Shown piece after piece: positions 7,815 to 16,766 of a DNA stretch of 64,000 bases. The notes below the pieces were generated by a model. The model ran no database searches. It was given only the letters and a program-made list of their open reading frames with translations, and was not told where the DNA came from. The translations under genes and the position numbers were made by a program. The DNA is from Pseudogemmobacter lacusdianii (GTDB taxonomy: Bacteria; Pseudomonadota; Alphaproteobacteria; Rhodobacterales; Rhodobacteraceae), in the NCBI RefSeq assembly GCF_030848395.1, contig NZ_JAVDBT010000017.1:1-64000 (forward strand). Reading direction: 5' to 3'. The number at the start of each line of letters is the position of its first letter. The stretch's first letter is position 1.

Positions 7815-7860
7815 CGTGACCAGCACCAATCTTGATGAGAGTGCGGGTGGGGGACAGAAC

Positions 7861-9876
7861 ATGAGTGCATCCGACCAAGGGCCGAAAGAACCGCCGGCCA
7901 AGCCGCCAGCGGCTAAAGCCACCGCGAGAGCCACTGCGAAGCCGGCGACTGCAGTTGCGGCAAAGTCTACTGCGCGGCGGGCAGAGGTGCGGGCCGAGAC
8001 CGCGCGCGGCGAGCCGCGGACCGCGGTGCACCGCATCGGCACCCGCGCCCTGGAAGAACCGCAGGGGCCGGAAAGTGCCTCGATCGTGACGCTTCCTGTG
8101 ATGGCGGTCATTGTCGCGGTCTGTGTCATCCTTTCGGTCGGGCAGGAGCTGTTCTTGCCGCTTGCGATGGGGATGCTCTTTGCCTTTATCTTGACGCCGG
8201 TGGTCAATGCGCTGCGGCGGCTTGGCTTGGGCGACAAGGTGGCCGTGGTGATCACCGTGGTCGCGGCCTTCGCTTTGCTTGGGGCCTTTGTGTTGATCTT
8301 CGCCTATCAGCTCAGCGTCATCGGCTCTAACCTGCCGCAATATCAGGGAAATGTCATCGGCAAGATCGATGCCATCTTTGAGATGGGCAGCGAAAGCAAG
8401 GTGATGGCAAGGCTGCAAGAGATGGTGGGCGATATTGGCGCCCGCTTGCAGCCCGTTGAAAATACCGGCACGGGACCGATGCAGGTGCAGGTGGTGGACC
8501 ACACCAGTCTCACCGATTGGCTGAATGGGGTGATCCTGCCCGCGCTAAGCCCGGTGATCGTCTTTGGTCTGATTGCGGTGGTCGTGGTCTTCGCACTGCT
8601 CGAGCGTGGCGAGCTGCGCGACCGTTTGGTGGCGCTGATCGGGGGCGGCAATATCGTCGGCACATCGCGTATGCTGGCCGAGGCGGGGGCGCGGGTCTCG
8701 AGCTACCTCGTCGCGCAGCTGATGGTTAACGTGATCTATGCGGTGCCGATCTGGCTGGGGCTCTGGCTCATCGGCGTGCCAAACGCGCTTTTCTTTGGCA
8801 TCGTCACGCTGATCTTGCGCTTCGTCCCTTATATCGGCACCGCGCTTTCGGCGATCTTGCCGCTTTTGATGGCCTTCGCCGTCTCGCCGGACTGGTCTTT
8901 GGTCCTTTGGACGGCGGGTCTGTTTGTCTTGGTCGAGTTTACCACTTCAAACGTGATCGAGCCTTGGTTTTACGGTCGCAAAACCGGTGTCAGCCCGCTG
9001 GCGGTGATCATATCGGCGATGTTCTGGACTTGGCTTTGGGGGCCGGCGGGTCTCATCATTGCGACACCGCTGACAGTGTGCCTTGTGGTGATTGGCCAAC
9101 ATATTCCCGGTCTGCGCGTGTTCTCGGTGCTCTTGGGCGACAACCCGGTTCTGGAGGAAACCTCTCGACTATATGACCGGTTGCTGACGGGCCATGTCTT
9201 TGTCTTTGAAGAGGCGACCACTTTGGCCTCGGGCGCCGATGAACCTGCGGAAGAGATCGTCGCCTATTATGACACGCAAGCTTTGCCGGTGCTTGTGATG
9301 GCGCAAGCCGATCATGAGGCGGGGCAGCTCACCGACCAGCAGGCCAACCGGATCGCCAATTCGATCTTTGCTTTGGCCGAAAAGATGGAGCCGGTGATCG
9401 AAGAAGAGCTTATCCCCGAACCCTTGGCCGAGGGCGAAGCGCCGCCCGCGACCCTGCCGGGCGAAGGGCGGCGGGTGGCCGTCATGGGCGCGCGGACTGA
9501 GCTTGACGATGCCGCGGCAGAGCTTGTTGGCCAGTCCTTGCGCGCGCGCGGAGCCGAGACTTTGGTCATGGAACACCGCACCTTGCCGGGCCGGGCCTTG
9601 CGTGAGTTTGGCGCTGATGCCTTCATGATCGTGGCGCTCGACGGTGCTAGCCAGCCTGCCGCCGTGACACAGTTGCGCCAGCTGCGGCGCCGCTTCTCGG
9701 GCTTGCGGGTGGTGCTTGCCACTTGGCCCAATGCCGCGGATCCCGAGGCGGCGGAAGAGGGGCGCTCGCTTGATAAGAACGGCGCGGATGCCGTGGCCGT
9801 GGGTATGAAAGAGGCAACGGCCTTGGCCTTTGGCCTGCCGATTGAGGCGCTCGAGGCTGCGGATTTGGCTGTATAA
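7861..9876 (+). CDS. AI-2E (DUF20) family transporter with C-terminal extra domain
   Basis: About 671 residues. The first 75 are a low-complexity tail rich in Ala, Lys and Pro, then come eight or so membrane segments typical of the AI-2E/PerM exporter family (about residues 75-425, including RFVPYIGTALSAILP and GPAGLIIATPLTVCL). A cytoplasmic tail of roughly 240 residues follows. Its last 130 residues (from RRVAVMGARTELDDAAAE) look like an alpha/beta, B12-binding-like or receiver-like domain. The ATG at 7861 has a GGGGGA ribosome site, and the EcfG promoter at 7787-7814 rules out the GTG at 7816. The substrate is unknown. A strong terminator follows. Confidence 0.85.
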   Translation: MSASDQGPKEPPAKPPAAKATARATAKPATAVAAKSTARRAEVRAETARGEPRTAVHRIGTRALEEPQGPESASIVTLPVMAVIVAVCVILSVGQELFLPLAMGMLFAFILTPVVNALRRLGLGDKVAVVITVVAAFALLGAFVLIFAYQLSVIGSNLPQYQGNVIGKIDAIFEMGSESKVMARLQEMVGDIGARLQPVENTGTGPMQVQVVDHTSLTDWLNGVILPALSPVIVFGLIAVVVVFALLERGELRDRLVALIGGGNIVGTSRMLAEAGARVSSYLVAQLMVNVIYAVPIWLGLWLIGVPNALFFGIVTLILRFVPYIGTALSAILPLLMAFAVSPDWSLVLWTAGLFVLVEFTTSNVIEPWFYGRKTGVSPLAVIISAMFWTWLWGPAGLIIATPLTVCLVVIGQHIPGLRVFSVLLGDNPVLEETSRLYDRLLTGHVFVFEEATTLASGADEPAEEIVAYYDTQALPVLVMAQADHEAGQLTDQQANRIANSIFALAEKMEPVIEEELIPEPLAEGEAPPATLPGEGRRVAVMGARTELDDAAAELVGQSLRARGAETLVMEHRTLPGRALREFGADAFMIVALDGASQPAAVTQLRQLRRRFSGLRVVLATWPNAADPEAAEEGRSLDKNGADAVAVGMKEATALAFGLPIEALEAADLAV

Positions 9877-9900
9877 GAAGCCCTTACGGGGTGAACGAAA

Positions 9901-9932
9901 AGCGCGCGCCCGAATAGAGGCGCGCGCTTTTT
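9901..9932 (+). terminator. Intrinsic terminator after AI-2E gene
   Basis: AGCGCGCGCC (9901-9910) and GGCGCGCGCT (9919-9928) form a perfect 10-bp stem with an 8-base loop, followed by TTTTCATTTTT. The upstream side is A-rich (GAAA), so it could also serve the opposite strand. Confidence 0.92.
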
Positions 9933-9986
9933 CATTTTTACAGATCGAAGGGGAGCGGATCTGGCTTCGCTGCCAGCGTAAAAACC

Positions 9987-10487
9987 TTATCCGTTATAGG
10001 CCACTTCGTGCATGGCAATGCGGATCAAGTCTTGGCCGTCCACGGCGTCGCTCCAATCCACACCTGAGGCAACGACGCAGCTGATCCCGTCCGAGCCATG
10101 ATGCAGTGCCGTCCATGTCCCCATCAGGGACGAGGTCCAAAGCTCGATCTTCAGCCCCTCGCTGTTGGTTGTGGTGGTGGTCAGGCTTTCGGCGAAGTCG
10201 TGCTTTAGCCCCTCGACCATCTCGTCATGCGCGTCGCAATAGGTTTGCGCGGGTGTGGCTTGCGCATGGCCCAAGGCGTCATAGACGGAGGGCGCGGGCT
10301 GCGCAGCCGTTGCAGCTTGCGGCGAGACGGCGGCGTGAATGACGATATCTTCCGCAGCAACCTGCGCTGAGCCTTCTTTCCCGGCAGCGAAATTAACGCT
10401 GGGCGAGAGCGGGGGCAGGCTGGTCGCGGCAATTGCGCCAGCGGTCACGGTCGAGGCAATCGCCATCGCGGTGCTGTGCATAAACAT
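9987..10487 (-). CDS. Secreted protein of unknown function, likely GSR-controlled
   Basis: 166 residues starting at MFMHSTAMAIAS with GGAG eight bases upstream; longer starts (10556, 10514) lie upstream of or too near the predicted promoter. The N-terminus is a signal peptide or membrane anchor, then a Ala/Pro-rich linker and a small C-terminal domain (from about residue 85) with two cysteines (TYCDAHDEM and ISCVVASG) that could form a disulphide. No family recognised. The EcfG-type promoter at 10566-10539 implies induction in general stress. It converges on the AI-2E gene across the shared terminator. Confidence 0.7.
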   Translation of the reverse strand: MFMHSTAMAIASTVTAGAIAATSLPPLSPSVNFAAGKEGSAQVAAEDIVIHAAVSPQAATAAQPAPSVYDALGHAQATPAQTYCDAHDEMVEGLKHDFAESLTTTTTNSEGLKIELWTSSLMGTWTALHHGSDGISCVVASGVDWSDAVDGQDLIRIAMHEVAYNG

Positions 10488-10538
10488 GTCATTTTCTCCG
10501 GTCGTTCCCGTCATGGGCCCTGTCTCGGACCACCCAAA

Positions 10539-10566
10539 CCAACGTGGAGCAGGCAAAACAGGTTCC
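10539..10566 (-). promoter_or_regulatory. EcfG-type promoter for the secreted protein at 10487
   Basis: On the minus strand GGAAC (10566-10562), a 17-base spacer and CGTTGG (10544-10539). The predicted start near 10532 lies about 45 bases before the ATG. Confidence 0.68.
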
Positions 10567-10694
10567 GCTCTCAGCCTGCCTTGCAGACCTTACTGGCAGA
10601 TGACGCTACGTCAGGTAAATGCATAGCTTTGCGGCGAACCGCCGCGTTTGCGCCTGCGGCTCGCCGGTCTTTCGCCCAAATCTCTTAGGCTATC

Positions 10695-11525
10695 TTACCC
10701 TTCAAGACCCAAGGCCTGCCGCAACGGGTGCATCGCATGCGGGGCTGGCAGATCCGCAAGAAAGCTATGGCCAAGCCCTTCGGCCATGACCAGCCTGCCG
10801 CCCAAAAGTGTGGCGAGCAGTTCTGATTGGTTGCAGACAGGATCGGCCCCGGCGGCGACCACGGTCAGTTTTTGCGGGCGCGGGAAGTCGGGATGGCGCA
10901 TGTTGAGCGACGGCGTGGCAGCGATCATTCCGGTTGGGTCCAGCTTGCGCCGGTAAGCCGCCATCGACAGCGGTCCAAGCCCGGTGCTTTCATCGGTGGT
11001 GGTTGGCGGTGGCGCATCGGGCAGACCACCGGCATAGAACAGCACCAGCTCTTCAATCCGGGCGCGTTCGGCCTCGGTCAGACCGGCATGGGCCCAAAGC
11101 GACAAGGCGCCGCCCGCGCTATCGCCCATCACCCGCAGCTTTTCGTGGCGCTGCAACTGGCGCCGAATGGCGGCGACGCCATCTTCGGGCTGCGCGGGCA
11201 GGGTGTGCTCTGGCGCCAATCTATAGCGGACCGAGATCACCTCGGCCCCGGTCAGATGCGCGATCCAAGCGGTGTTGATCCGATGCGTCTCGGGCGAGCC
11301 CACGATGAAACCGCCGCCGTGGAAATAGACCACCGGCGTGCCGTGCGGATTGGGCGGGGTGAAAATCAGCCCGCCGGGGCAGGGGGCCAGCGGTTCGAGC
11401 GTTTGGATGTCGATATCTGGCGGCAGCACCGGCGAGACCACTTCGGCCGAGCTGGCACGGATCCGGCGCAGCTCAACTGGGTCGCCATTGACCCAATCAA
11501 CGGCGGCACTCTCTTGTATTTCCAT
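10695..11525 (-). CDS. Alpha/beta hydrolase, hormone-sensitive-lipase-type esterase
   Basis: 276 residues with the HSL-family oxyanion motif HGGGFIVGS (about residue 75) and the nucleophile elbow GDSAGG (about 142), plus a plausible acid in AGADPVCNQSE and the catalytic His in GLGHSFL near the C-terminus. It should hydrolyse small carboxylic esters in the cytoplasm; the substrate is unknown. The ATG at 11525 has a strong GGGGGGAAAG ribosome site, so the upstream in-frame ATG at 11609 is not used. The gene stands alone between the stress neighbourhood and the glucan operon. Confidence 0.85.
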   Translation of the reverse strand: MEIQESAAVDWVNGDPVELRRIRASSAEVVSPVLPPDIDIQTLEPLAPCPGGLIFTPPNPHGTPVVYFHGGGFIVGSPETHRINTAWIAHLTGAEVISVRYRLAPEHTLPAQPEDGVAAIRRQLQRHEKLRVMGDSAGGALSLWAHAGLTEAERARIEELVLFYAGGLPDAPPPTTTDESTGLGPLSMAAYRRKLDPTGMIAATPSLNMRHPDFPRPQKLTVVAAGADPVCNQSELLATLLGGRLVMAEGLGHSFLADLPAPHAMHPLRQALGLEG

Positions 11526-12004
11526 TTCTTTCCCCCCTTGCAGTGCAAGCACTTGGCCCAGATTGGGGCGGCGCAAATCCTTGCTAGGGCATGGCACCCG
11601 ATCCGCCATTGCACGTCAAGTCTGCGCAGCGGCTGCGGCGGGCAAAGACCGAAATCATGCCGCCGCAACGCCGGTTTTACGGCACGTCCCGCCGCCTCCA
11701 AAGTCGAGCCATTGGAGCGGTGCTGGTATTCGTCGCAACTGCCCAGAACATGGGCAAGATTCTGCTCAACCTTGCGCGAATTTTTGGCCTCCGCGCATGA
11801 GGACGATTGACCTTATTCGAAGAGGCGCGCATTTCGCCAACGCAGCATATTGAGCCGGGGCGACCGGGGCTTGAGTCGCGTGCAATGCGGGGTTTGCAGT
11901 TGCAGCAAGCCTGACCTGCATTCGCCGCATGTCTCGGCTTCGCTCCTTATCTTATATGTAACAGATTGAGGCGTTTATCCCGAATCGGGAGCAGGAGTTA
12001 AGAC
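11526..12004. other. Intergenic region before the glucan operon
   Basis: About 480 bases between the divergent hydrolase and opgG genes. I see no gene, repeat or EcfG-type site. It must hold the promoters of both neighbours. The last 60 bases are AT-richer (CTTATCTTATATGTAACAG), and AGGAG lies just before the opgG ATG. Confidence 0.5.
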
Positions 12005-13624
12005 ATGACAGGTCGCCGGACGATGCCAGCGGTCCTTACCCGCCGCAGCTTGCTGTCGCTGCTGGGCGCCGGGGCGATGCTGCAGTGCAGCACCATCTTG
12101 GCTGGCCCTGCGCGTGCAGAGGTCGCGCAGCCGGCTGAGCCTACGCCTCCTGCCGCTCCCGAAGGGCAGCCCTTCAGCTTTGACAGCCTGACCGATGAGA
12201 TGCGGCTCAGCGCGACCAAGCCGCATAGCGCGCCTGCGAAAGCTGCGGGATTCTTTACCAATTTCAGCTACGACGACTATCAATCGGTGCAGTTCGACCC
12301 GACCCGTGCGCATTGGGCGGGCGAGAAGGCTGGCTTCCATGTGCATGCCTTCCATCTCGGTTGGCTCTTCTCAGAGCCGGTGAACCTTTATGAAATCTCG
12401 GAAGGTAAAGCTTATCCGATCGGCTTTTCGACCGATGATTTCCTTTACTACGACCGGGTTAAAGACCGGGTTCCAGCGCATGAGCCTTTGCCGGGTGTGG
12501 CCGGGTTCCGGATCAATGCGCCGCTCAATCGCGCCGATATGTTTGATGAGGTCGTGGCCTTCTTGGGCGCAAGCTACTTCCGGGCCTTGGGACGCGACAA
12601 TTTCTACGGGCTTTCGGCCCGCGGTTTGGCCATCGATACCGGGTTGGGCCAGCCGGAAGAATTCCCGCGCTTCTCGCGGTTTTGGTTGGAAAAACCCGCC
12701 GATCACGCGCTTTCGGTCACGCTTTACGCCAGCCTTGAAAGTGAAAGCTGCACGGGCGCCTATCGCTTCGTGATCCGGCCCGGCGCCCATACCGAGATCG
12801 AAGTGACGGCACGGCTCTTCTTCCGCACCGAGGTGCAGCAGGTCGGCATCGCGCCTTTGACCTCGATGTTCCTTTACTCGGAAAAGAACCGCTCTAGCTT
12901 CGATGACTACCGCCCGGCTGTGCATGACAGCGATGGTCTTTTGATTCATCGCCGTGATGGCGATCGGATCTGGCGGCCGCTGAACAACCCGGTGCGGCTT
13001 ACCGAAAGCTGGTTGGGGGAAGAGAGCCCCAAAGCCTTTGGTCTGATGCAGCGCGACCGCGATTTTGAGAATTATCAAGACGCCAGCGCGCATTACGAGC
13101 GTCGACCTTCGGCCCTCGTGGTGCCACAGGGCGATTGGGGGCGTGGTGCGGTGCGTCTGGTCGAGATCCCGACCGATCTTGAGGTCAACGACAATATCGT
13201 CGCCTTTTGGGTGCCCGAGACCAAGCCTGTGCCCGGCCAGATGGCTGAGTTCTCCTATCGGCTGATCTGGGGCGCGCTGACCGAGGATCATTTGGATGAT
13301 CTGGCCTTTGTCAAAGAAACCCGCGCAGGCGAGGGCGGTGTTTCGGGCGTCGCCAATGCGGCCGGCACTCGCAAATTCGTGGTCGATTTTGCCGGCGGAA
13401 TGCTGGCAGATCTGCCGCCCAATGCCGTGCTTGAGCCGGTCGTGAACATCCAAGGCGGCACAATTGCGGTGCAGACCTTGTCAAAGATCGACGGAACCGA
13501 CACTTGGCGTTTGGTGTTGGATGTACTGCCGCAGCCCGGTGCTACCGTTGAATTCGTTGCCCATGTGGCCGGATTTGGCCGCAAACTGACGGAAACGTGG
13601 ATTTATCAATGGGTGACCAAATGA
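12005..13624 (+). CDS. opgG: OpgG, periplasmic glucan biosynthesis protein
   Basis: A 539-residue MdoG/OpgG-family protein. It begins with a twin-arginine type signal (TRRSLLSLLGAGAM, cut after ARA near residue 38), as is usual for OpgG/OpgD, and the mature part shows family segments such as YDDYQSVQF and GLSARGLAIDT. It acts in the periplasm on the beta-glucan backbone of osmoregulated periplasmic glucans. Its stop overlaps the next small gene by ATGA, and opgH and opgC follow, matching the Rhodobacter sphaeroides opgGIHC order. Confidence 0.93.
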   Translation: MTGRRTMPAVLTRRSLLSLLGAGAMLQCSTILAGPARAEVAQPAEPTPPAAPEGQPFSFDSLTDEMRLSATKPHSAPAKAAGFFTNFSYDDYQSVQFDPTRAHWAGEKAGFHVHAFHLGWLFSEPVNLYEISEGKAYPIGFSTDDFLYYDRVKDRVPAHEPLPGVAGFRINAPLNRADMFDEVVAFLGASYFRALGRDNFYGLSARGLAIDTGLGQPEEFPRFSRFWLEKPADHALSVTLYASLESESCTGAYRFVIRPGAHTEIEVTARLFFRTEVQQVGIAPLTSMFLYSEKNRSSFDDYRPAVHDSDGLLIHRRDGDRIWRPLNNPVRLTESWLGEESPKAFGLMQRDRDFENYQDASAHYERRPSALVVPQGDWGRGAVRLVEIPTDLEVNDNIVAFWVPETKPVPGQMAEFSYRLIWGALTEDHLDDLAFVKETRAGEGGVSGVANAAGTRKFVVDFAGGMLADLPPNAVLEPVVNIQGGTIAVQTLSKIDGTDTWRLVLDVLPQPGATVEFVAHVAGFGRKLTETWIYQWVTK

Positions 13625-13794
13625 ACGCGCAGCAGCCGGTCCAGCCGGATGTCGTGGCGGATTTTGCCGGCGCGCCGCCTTTGGCGCCCTTGCATATGCC
13701 CAAGCAGATCCTGATCTCGGAGCCGGGCGTCTGGCGGCGGGCCTTTGCCCGCATCGTGACTGCCCTGCCTTCGGGGCGGCGTAGGCCGGGCTGA
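13621..13794 (+). CDS. Small OpgI-position protein
   Basis: A 57-residue protein starting with ATG inside the opgG stop (ATGA) and ending two bases before opgH. It has no signal peptide or membrane segment, a Pro/Ala/Val-rich N-terminal half and a basic C-terminus (VWRRAFARIV, then GRRRPG). Its place between opgG and opgH is that of opgI in Rhodobacter sphaeroides, a gene without an enterobacterial counterpart. Homology to OpgI itself cannot be confirmed from the sequence alone. The tight coupling suggests a role with the membrane glucosyltransferase. Confidence 0.65.
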   Translation: MNAQQPVQPDVVADFAGAPPLAPLHMPKQILISEPGVWRRAFARIVTALPSGRRRPG

Positions 13795-13796
13795 GC

Positions 13797-15563
13797 ATGA
13801 CACAGCAGAGTGAAAACACCGGGGATCGCGCAGGCGGTACCCGGGCCTTGGCCGTGGCGCTAAGCGTTCTGGCGGCTGCTGCGGCGGGCATGGTGTTCTA
13901 CATCTACGGAGCGACAGACGGGGTCGACCCGCTCGACATCGTGCGCAGCTTATTGATTTTCCTCTCGACTTGGTGGCTGGCATGGGGGGCGGCGACCGCT
14001 TTGCTGGGTTTGACCTCGCGGGCAAAACCACGCCCGAGCCTGACGGCACCGATCCGAGGCCGTACGGTTGTGATCGTGCCGGTTTACAATGAAGACCCTC
14101 AGGTCACCTTCGCGCGCGTCGCTGCGATGGACGATTCCTTGCGCGCCGCAGATCCCAGCGTGCCGGTCGATATCGCCATCCTCTCAGACACCCGAGATGA
14201 GGCGATTGCGGGTGCCGAGCGGATATGGTTCTCGCGCCTTTTGGCCCGCCAGCATGGGCAGGGGCGGATCTTCTACCGCCGCCGCGAAAAGAACACCGGC
14301 CGCAAAGCCGGCAATATCGAAGAATTCGTCGTCCAATCCGGCGCGGCTTGGGATTACGCGGTGATCCTTGACGCTGACAGTCTGATGGAAGGCGCGTTGA
14401 TCCACGAGATGATCCGCCGGATCGAGGCCGAGCCGCGTTTGGGGCTTTTGCAAACCCTGCCCAAGGTGGTGCGGGCCCGCTCGATCTTTGGCCGTGCGAT
14501 GCAATTCGCCGCTGGCTTCCACTCGCCGATCTTTGCCCGCGGATTGGCCGCGATGCAGGGCCGGACCGGTCCCTTCTGGGGCCATAATGCCATTGTGCGG
14601 ATGCGGGCTTGGGCGGAATGCTGTGGCTTGCCGGAACTGCCCGGCAAGGCTCCCTTTGGCGGCCATATCATGAGCCATGACTATGTCGAGGCGGCCTTGC
14701 TTGCGCGCGGCGGTTGGACGGTGCGGCTCGATGATGACTTGCAGGGCAGTTACGAAGAGGGCCCCGAGAATATTGTCGATCACGCCAAGCGCGACCGCCG
14801 TTGGTGCCAAGGCAATTTGCAGCACTCCAAGGTTCTTATGGCACCGGGGCTGAAACCGTGGAGCCGTTTTGTCTTTATCCAAGGCATCTTCGCCTATATC
14901 GCGCCGCTGATCTGGCTTGCCTTCATCGCGGCTTCAATCGCGGCGGTGTATTGGGTTGGGCAACCGAACTATTTCCCGCTGGAAAACTGGCCTTTCCCGG
15001 TTTTCCCCAATGATGAGACCGCCAAGGCGGTGGGCTTGGCTGTGGGCGTCTTCGGTCTTCTGGTGATGCCCAAGTTCTTGGTTTTGCTGGAAGCCATCTT
15101 TTCGGGCCGCGCGCGCAGCTTTGGCGGAGCGGCACGGGCTGCGGGATCTGTGGGGTTGGAGCTGCTTTTGTCCTCACTGATCGCGCCGGTGCTTTTGGCG
15201 TTCCAAAGCCGTTCGGTCTTCCAAGTGATCTTGGGCAGCGATGGCGGCTGGCCGCCGAACAATCGCGGCGATGGCCGACTTGATCTGGCCGATGCTTGGG
15301 CGGCGGCCCGCTGGATTAGCCTGTGCGGCGCGATTGGCATGGCGGCGACCTATGTGCTGGCGCCGGTGCTGCTTCTTTGGTTGATGCCGGTGACCTTGCC
15401 GATGCTGATCGCGCCGGTGCTGATCGCTTGGACCTCGCGACCGGGCCGGGAGCAGGGGTTCTTGGTGCCTGAGGATGCGGATTACCCCGCAATCCTTGAG
15501 CGCCATGACGAGATCTTGCGCGAATGGGGCCGGGCTTTTGAGAGCGAGACTAAGGTTGCCTGA
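13797..15563 (+). CDS. opgH: OpgH, membrane glucan glucosyltransferase
   Basis: 588 residues, a family 2 glycosyltransferase anchored by several membrane helices (two N-terminal near residues 15-40 and 45-68, and more after residue 355). The catalytic region has IVPVYNEDP, ILDADSLMEG and the processive-synthase signature RRWCQGN. It polymerises UDP-glucose into periplasmic glucan backbone while moving it across the inner membrane. It is shorter than enterobacterial OpgH, which has longer N- and C-terminal regions. It is coupled to both neighbours, and the opgC start lies inside its 3' end. Confidence 0.92.
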   Translation: MTQQSENTGDRAGGTRALAVALSVLAAAAAGMVFYIYGATDGVDPLDIVRSLLIFLSTWWLAWGAATALLGLTSRAKPRPSLTAPIRGRTVVIVPVYNEDPQVTFARVAAMDDSLRAADPSVPVDIAILSDTRDEAIAGAERIWFSRLLARQHGQGRIFYRRREKNTGRKAGNIEEFVVQSGAAWDYAVILDADSLMEGALIHEMIRRIEAEPRLGLLQTLPKVVRARSIFGRAMQFAAGFHSPIFARGLAAMQGRTGPFWGHNAIVRMRAWAECCGLPELPGKAPFGGHIMSHDYVEAALLARGGWTVRLDDDLQGSYEEGPENIVDHAKRDRRWCQGNLQHSKVLMAPGLKPWSRFVFIQGIFAYIAPLIWLAFIAASIAAVYWVGQPNYFPLENWPFPVFPNDETAKAVGLAVGVFGLLVMPKFLVLLEAIFSGRARSFGGAARAAGSVGLELLLSSLIAPVLLAFQSRSVFQVILGSDGGWPPNNRGDGRLDLADAWAAARWISLCGAIGMAATYVLAPVLLLWLMPVTLPMLIAPVLIAWTSRPGREQGFLVPEDADYPAILERHDEILREWGRAFESETKVA

Positions 15564-16692
15564 GCTGAAGAAACCGCGCGACCACCGGATTGATTTCCTG
15601 CGGGGGCTGGCTTTGGTGATGATCTTCATCAACCATATTCCGGGCACGTTCTGGGAAAACTTTACCTCGCGCAATTTCGGATTCTCCGATGCGGCCGAGG
15701 GTTTTGTGCTGATGTCAGGGATCGCCACCGGACTGGCCTTTGGTCCGGCCTATATGGCAGCGGCCCCAATGGTGGCGCGGTTGCGGCCTTGGCGTCGATC
15801 CTTGGTGCTTTGGGCGGTGCATGTGCCTTGCTGTCTGTTGATCTTGGCGCTTTTCGCCGCCCTTATCGGCGATCCTGCCGTGGCGAAAATGGCGGCGGCG
15901 CGCAACATCGCGCCGGTCCTGCAAGATCCTTGGAGCTATGTGCCTTCGGTCACCGTCTTGATGCACCAATTCGCCTATGCCGACATTTTGCCGCTTTATA
16001 TTCTGTTGTTGCTGGCCGCGCCGGGCGTGCTCCTGCTGGCGGTGCGCTGGCCGCGCGCGCTGATGCTGGGGTCACTGATCATGTGGTTTGCGGCCGGGTT
16101 CTGGTTCATTCGTCTGCCAACCTATCCGCAGCCAAACGCTTGGTTTTTCAACCCGTTCAGCTGGCAGGTGCTGTTTGTGGCAGGGGTCTTAACCGGGCTT
16201 GCCACGCGGCAAGGTCGCCGCTTCCTGCCCTATCATAAATGGGCTGTTGTACTGGCTTGGGGCTTTTTGATCATGGCGGCAATCTGGGTACAGGTTCCTG
16301 CCGTCGCCAAAGCCGGAGGCCACGCACTATGGCAGCTTAAACAATGGTTTGGCCTGCCTTCGGTGCTGGTGGCCTTTGACAAAGGCATGCTGCATCTGCC
16401 GCGCCTGCTGCATATCTTGGCTTTGGCCTATGCGCTGAGCTACCTGCCAGTGCTGAAGCCGATTGCCTCGAGCGGGTTTGGCGCGGTGCTGGCGCGGCTT
16501 GGCCGCCATTCTCTGCCGGTCTTTGCCACGGGCACGGTGCTGGCCTATGTGGGGCAATTGACGAAGGCGATGGCCGGGCCTTCGCTCCTTCTCGACACGC
16601 TTTTGATTGGGTTGGGCCTTTGCGTGCTCTTCGCCGTCGCCCGCCTGCGCGAGGGGCAAAAGCAAAGCGCTGCGATCGCGCGCACCGCCTAA
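15556..16692 (+). CDS. opgC: OpgC, glucan succinyltransferase
   Basis: About 378 residues with ten or so membrane segments; the N-terminal signature RDHRIDFLRGLALVMIFINHIPG is that of the OpgC_C acyltransferase family. It transfers succinyl groups from succinyl-CoA to periplasmic glucans. The likely start is the TTG at 15556, overlapping the opgH stop by eight bases and placing the conserved region at residue 7; an ATG at 15508, deeper in opgH, is the alternative. It is the last gene of the operon, 74 bases before the ATP-grasp gene on the same strand. Confidence 0.88.
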   Translation: MPELKKPRDHRIDFLRGLALVMIFINHIPGTFWENFTSRNFGFSDAAEGFVLMSGIATGLAFGPAYMAAAPMVARLRPWRRSLVLWAVHVPCCLLILALFAALIGDPAVAKMAAARNIAPVLQDPWSYVPSVTVLMHQFAYADILPLYILLLLAAPGVLLLAVRWPRALMLGSLIMWFAAGFWFIRLPTYPQPNAWFFNPFSWQVLFVAGVLTGLATRQGRRFLPYHKWAVVLAWGFLIMAAIWVQVPAVAKAGGHALWQLKQWFGLPSVLVAFDKGMLHLPRLLHILALAYALSYLPVLKPIASSGFGAVLARLGRHSLPVFATGTVLAYVGQLTKAMAGPSLLLDTLLIGLGLCVLFAVARLREGQKQSAAIARTA

Positions 16693-16766
16693 AGCAGCGC
16701 CCTTGCCTTTGCGGCCATTGAAGGGGCCAGCCGAATTTGGCATCTCGGCTGAAAGGGGGGCTTGGC

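Noticed and set aside
7816-7860. GTG at 7816 as start of the AI-2E transporter
   Set aside because: It lies before the transcription start predicted from the EcfG promoter, and the ATG at 7861 has the better ribosome site.
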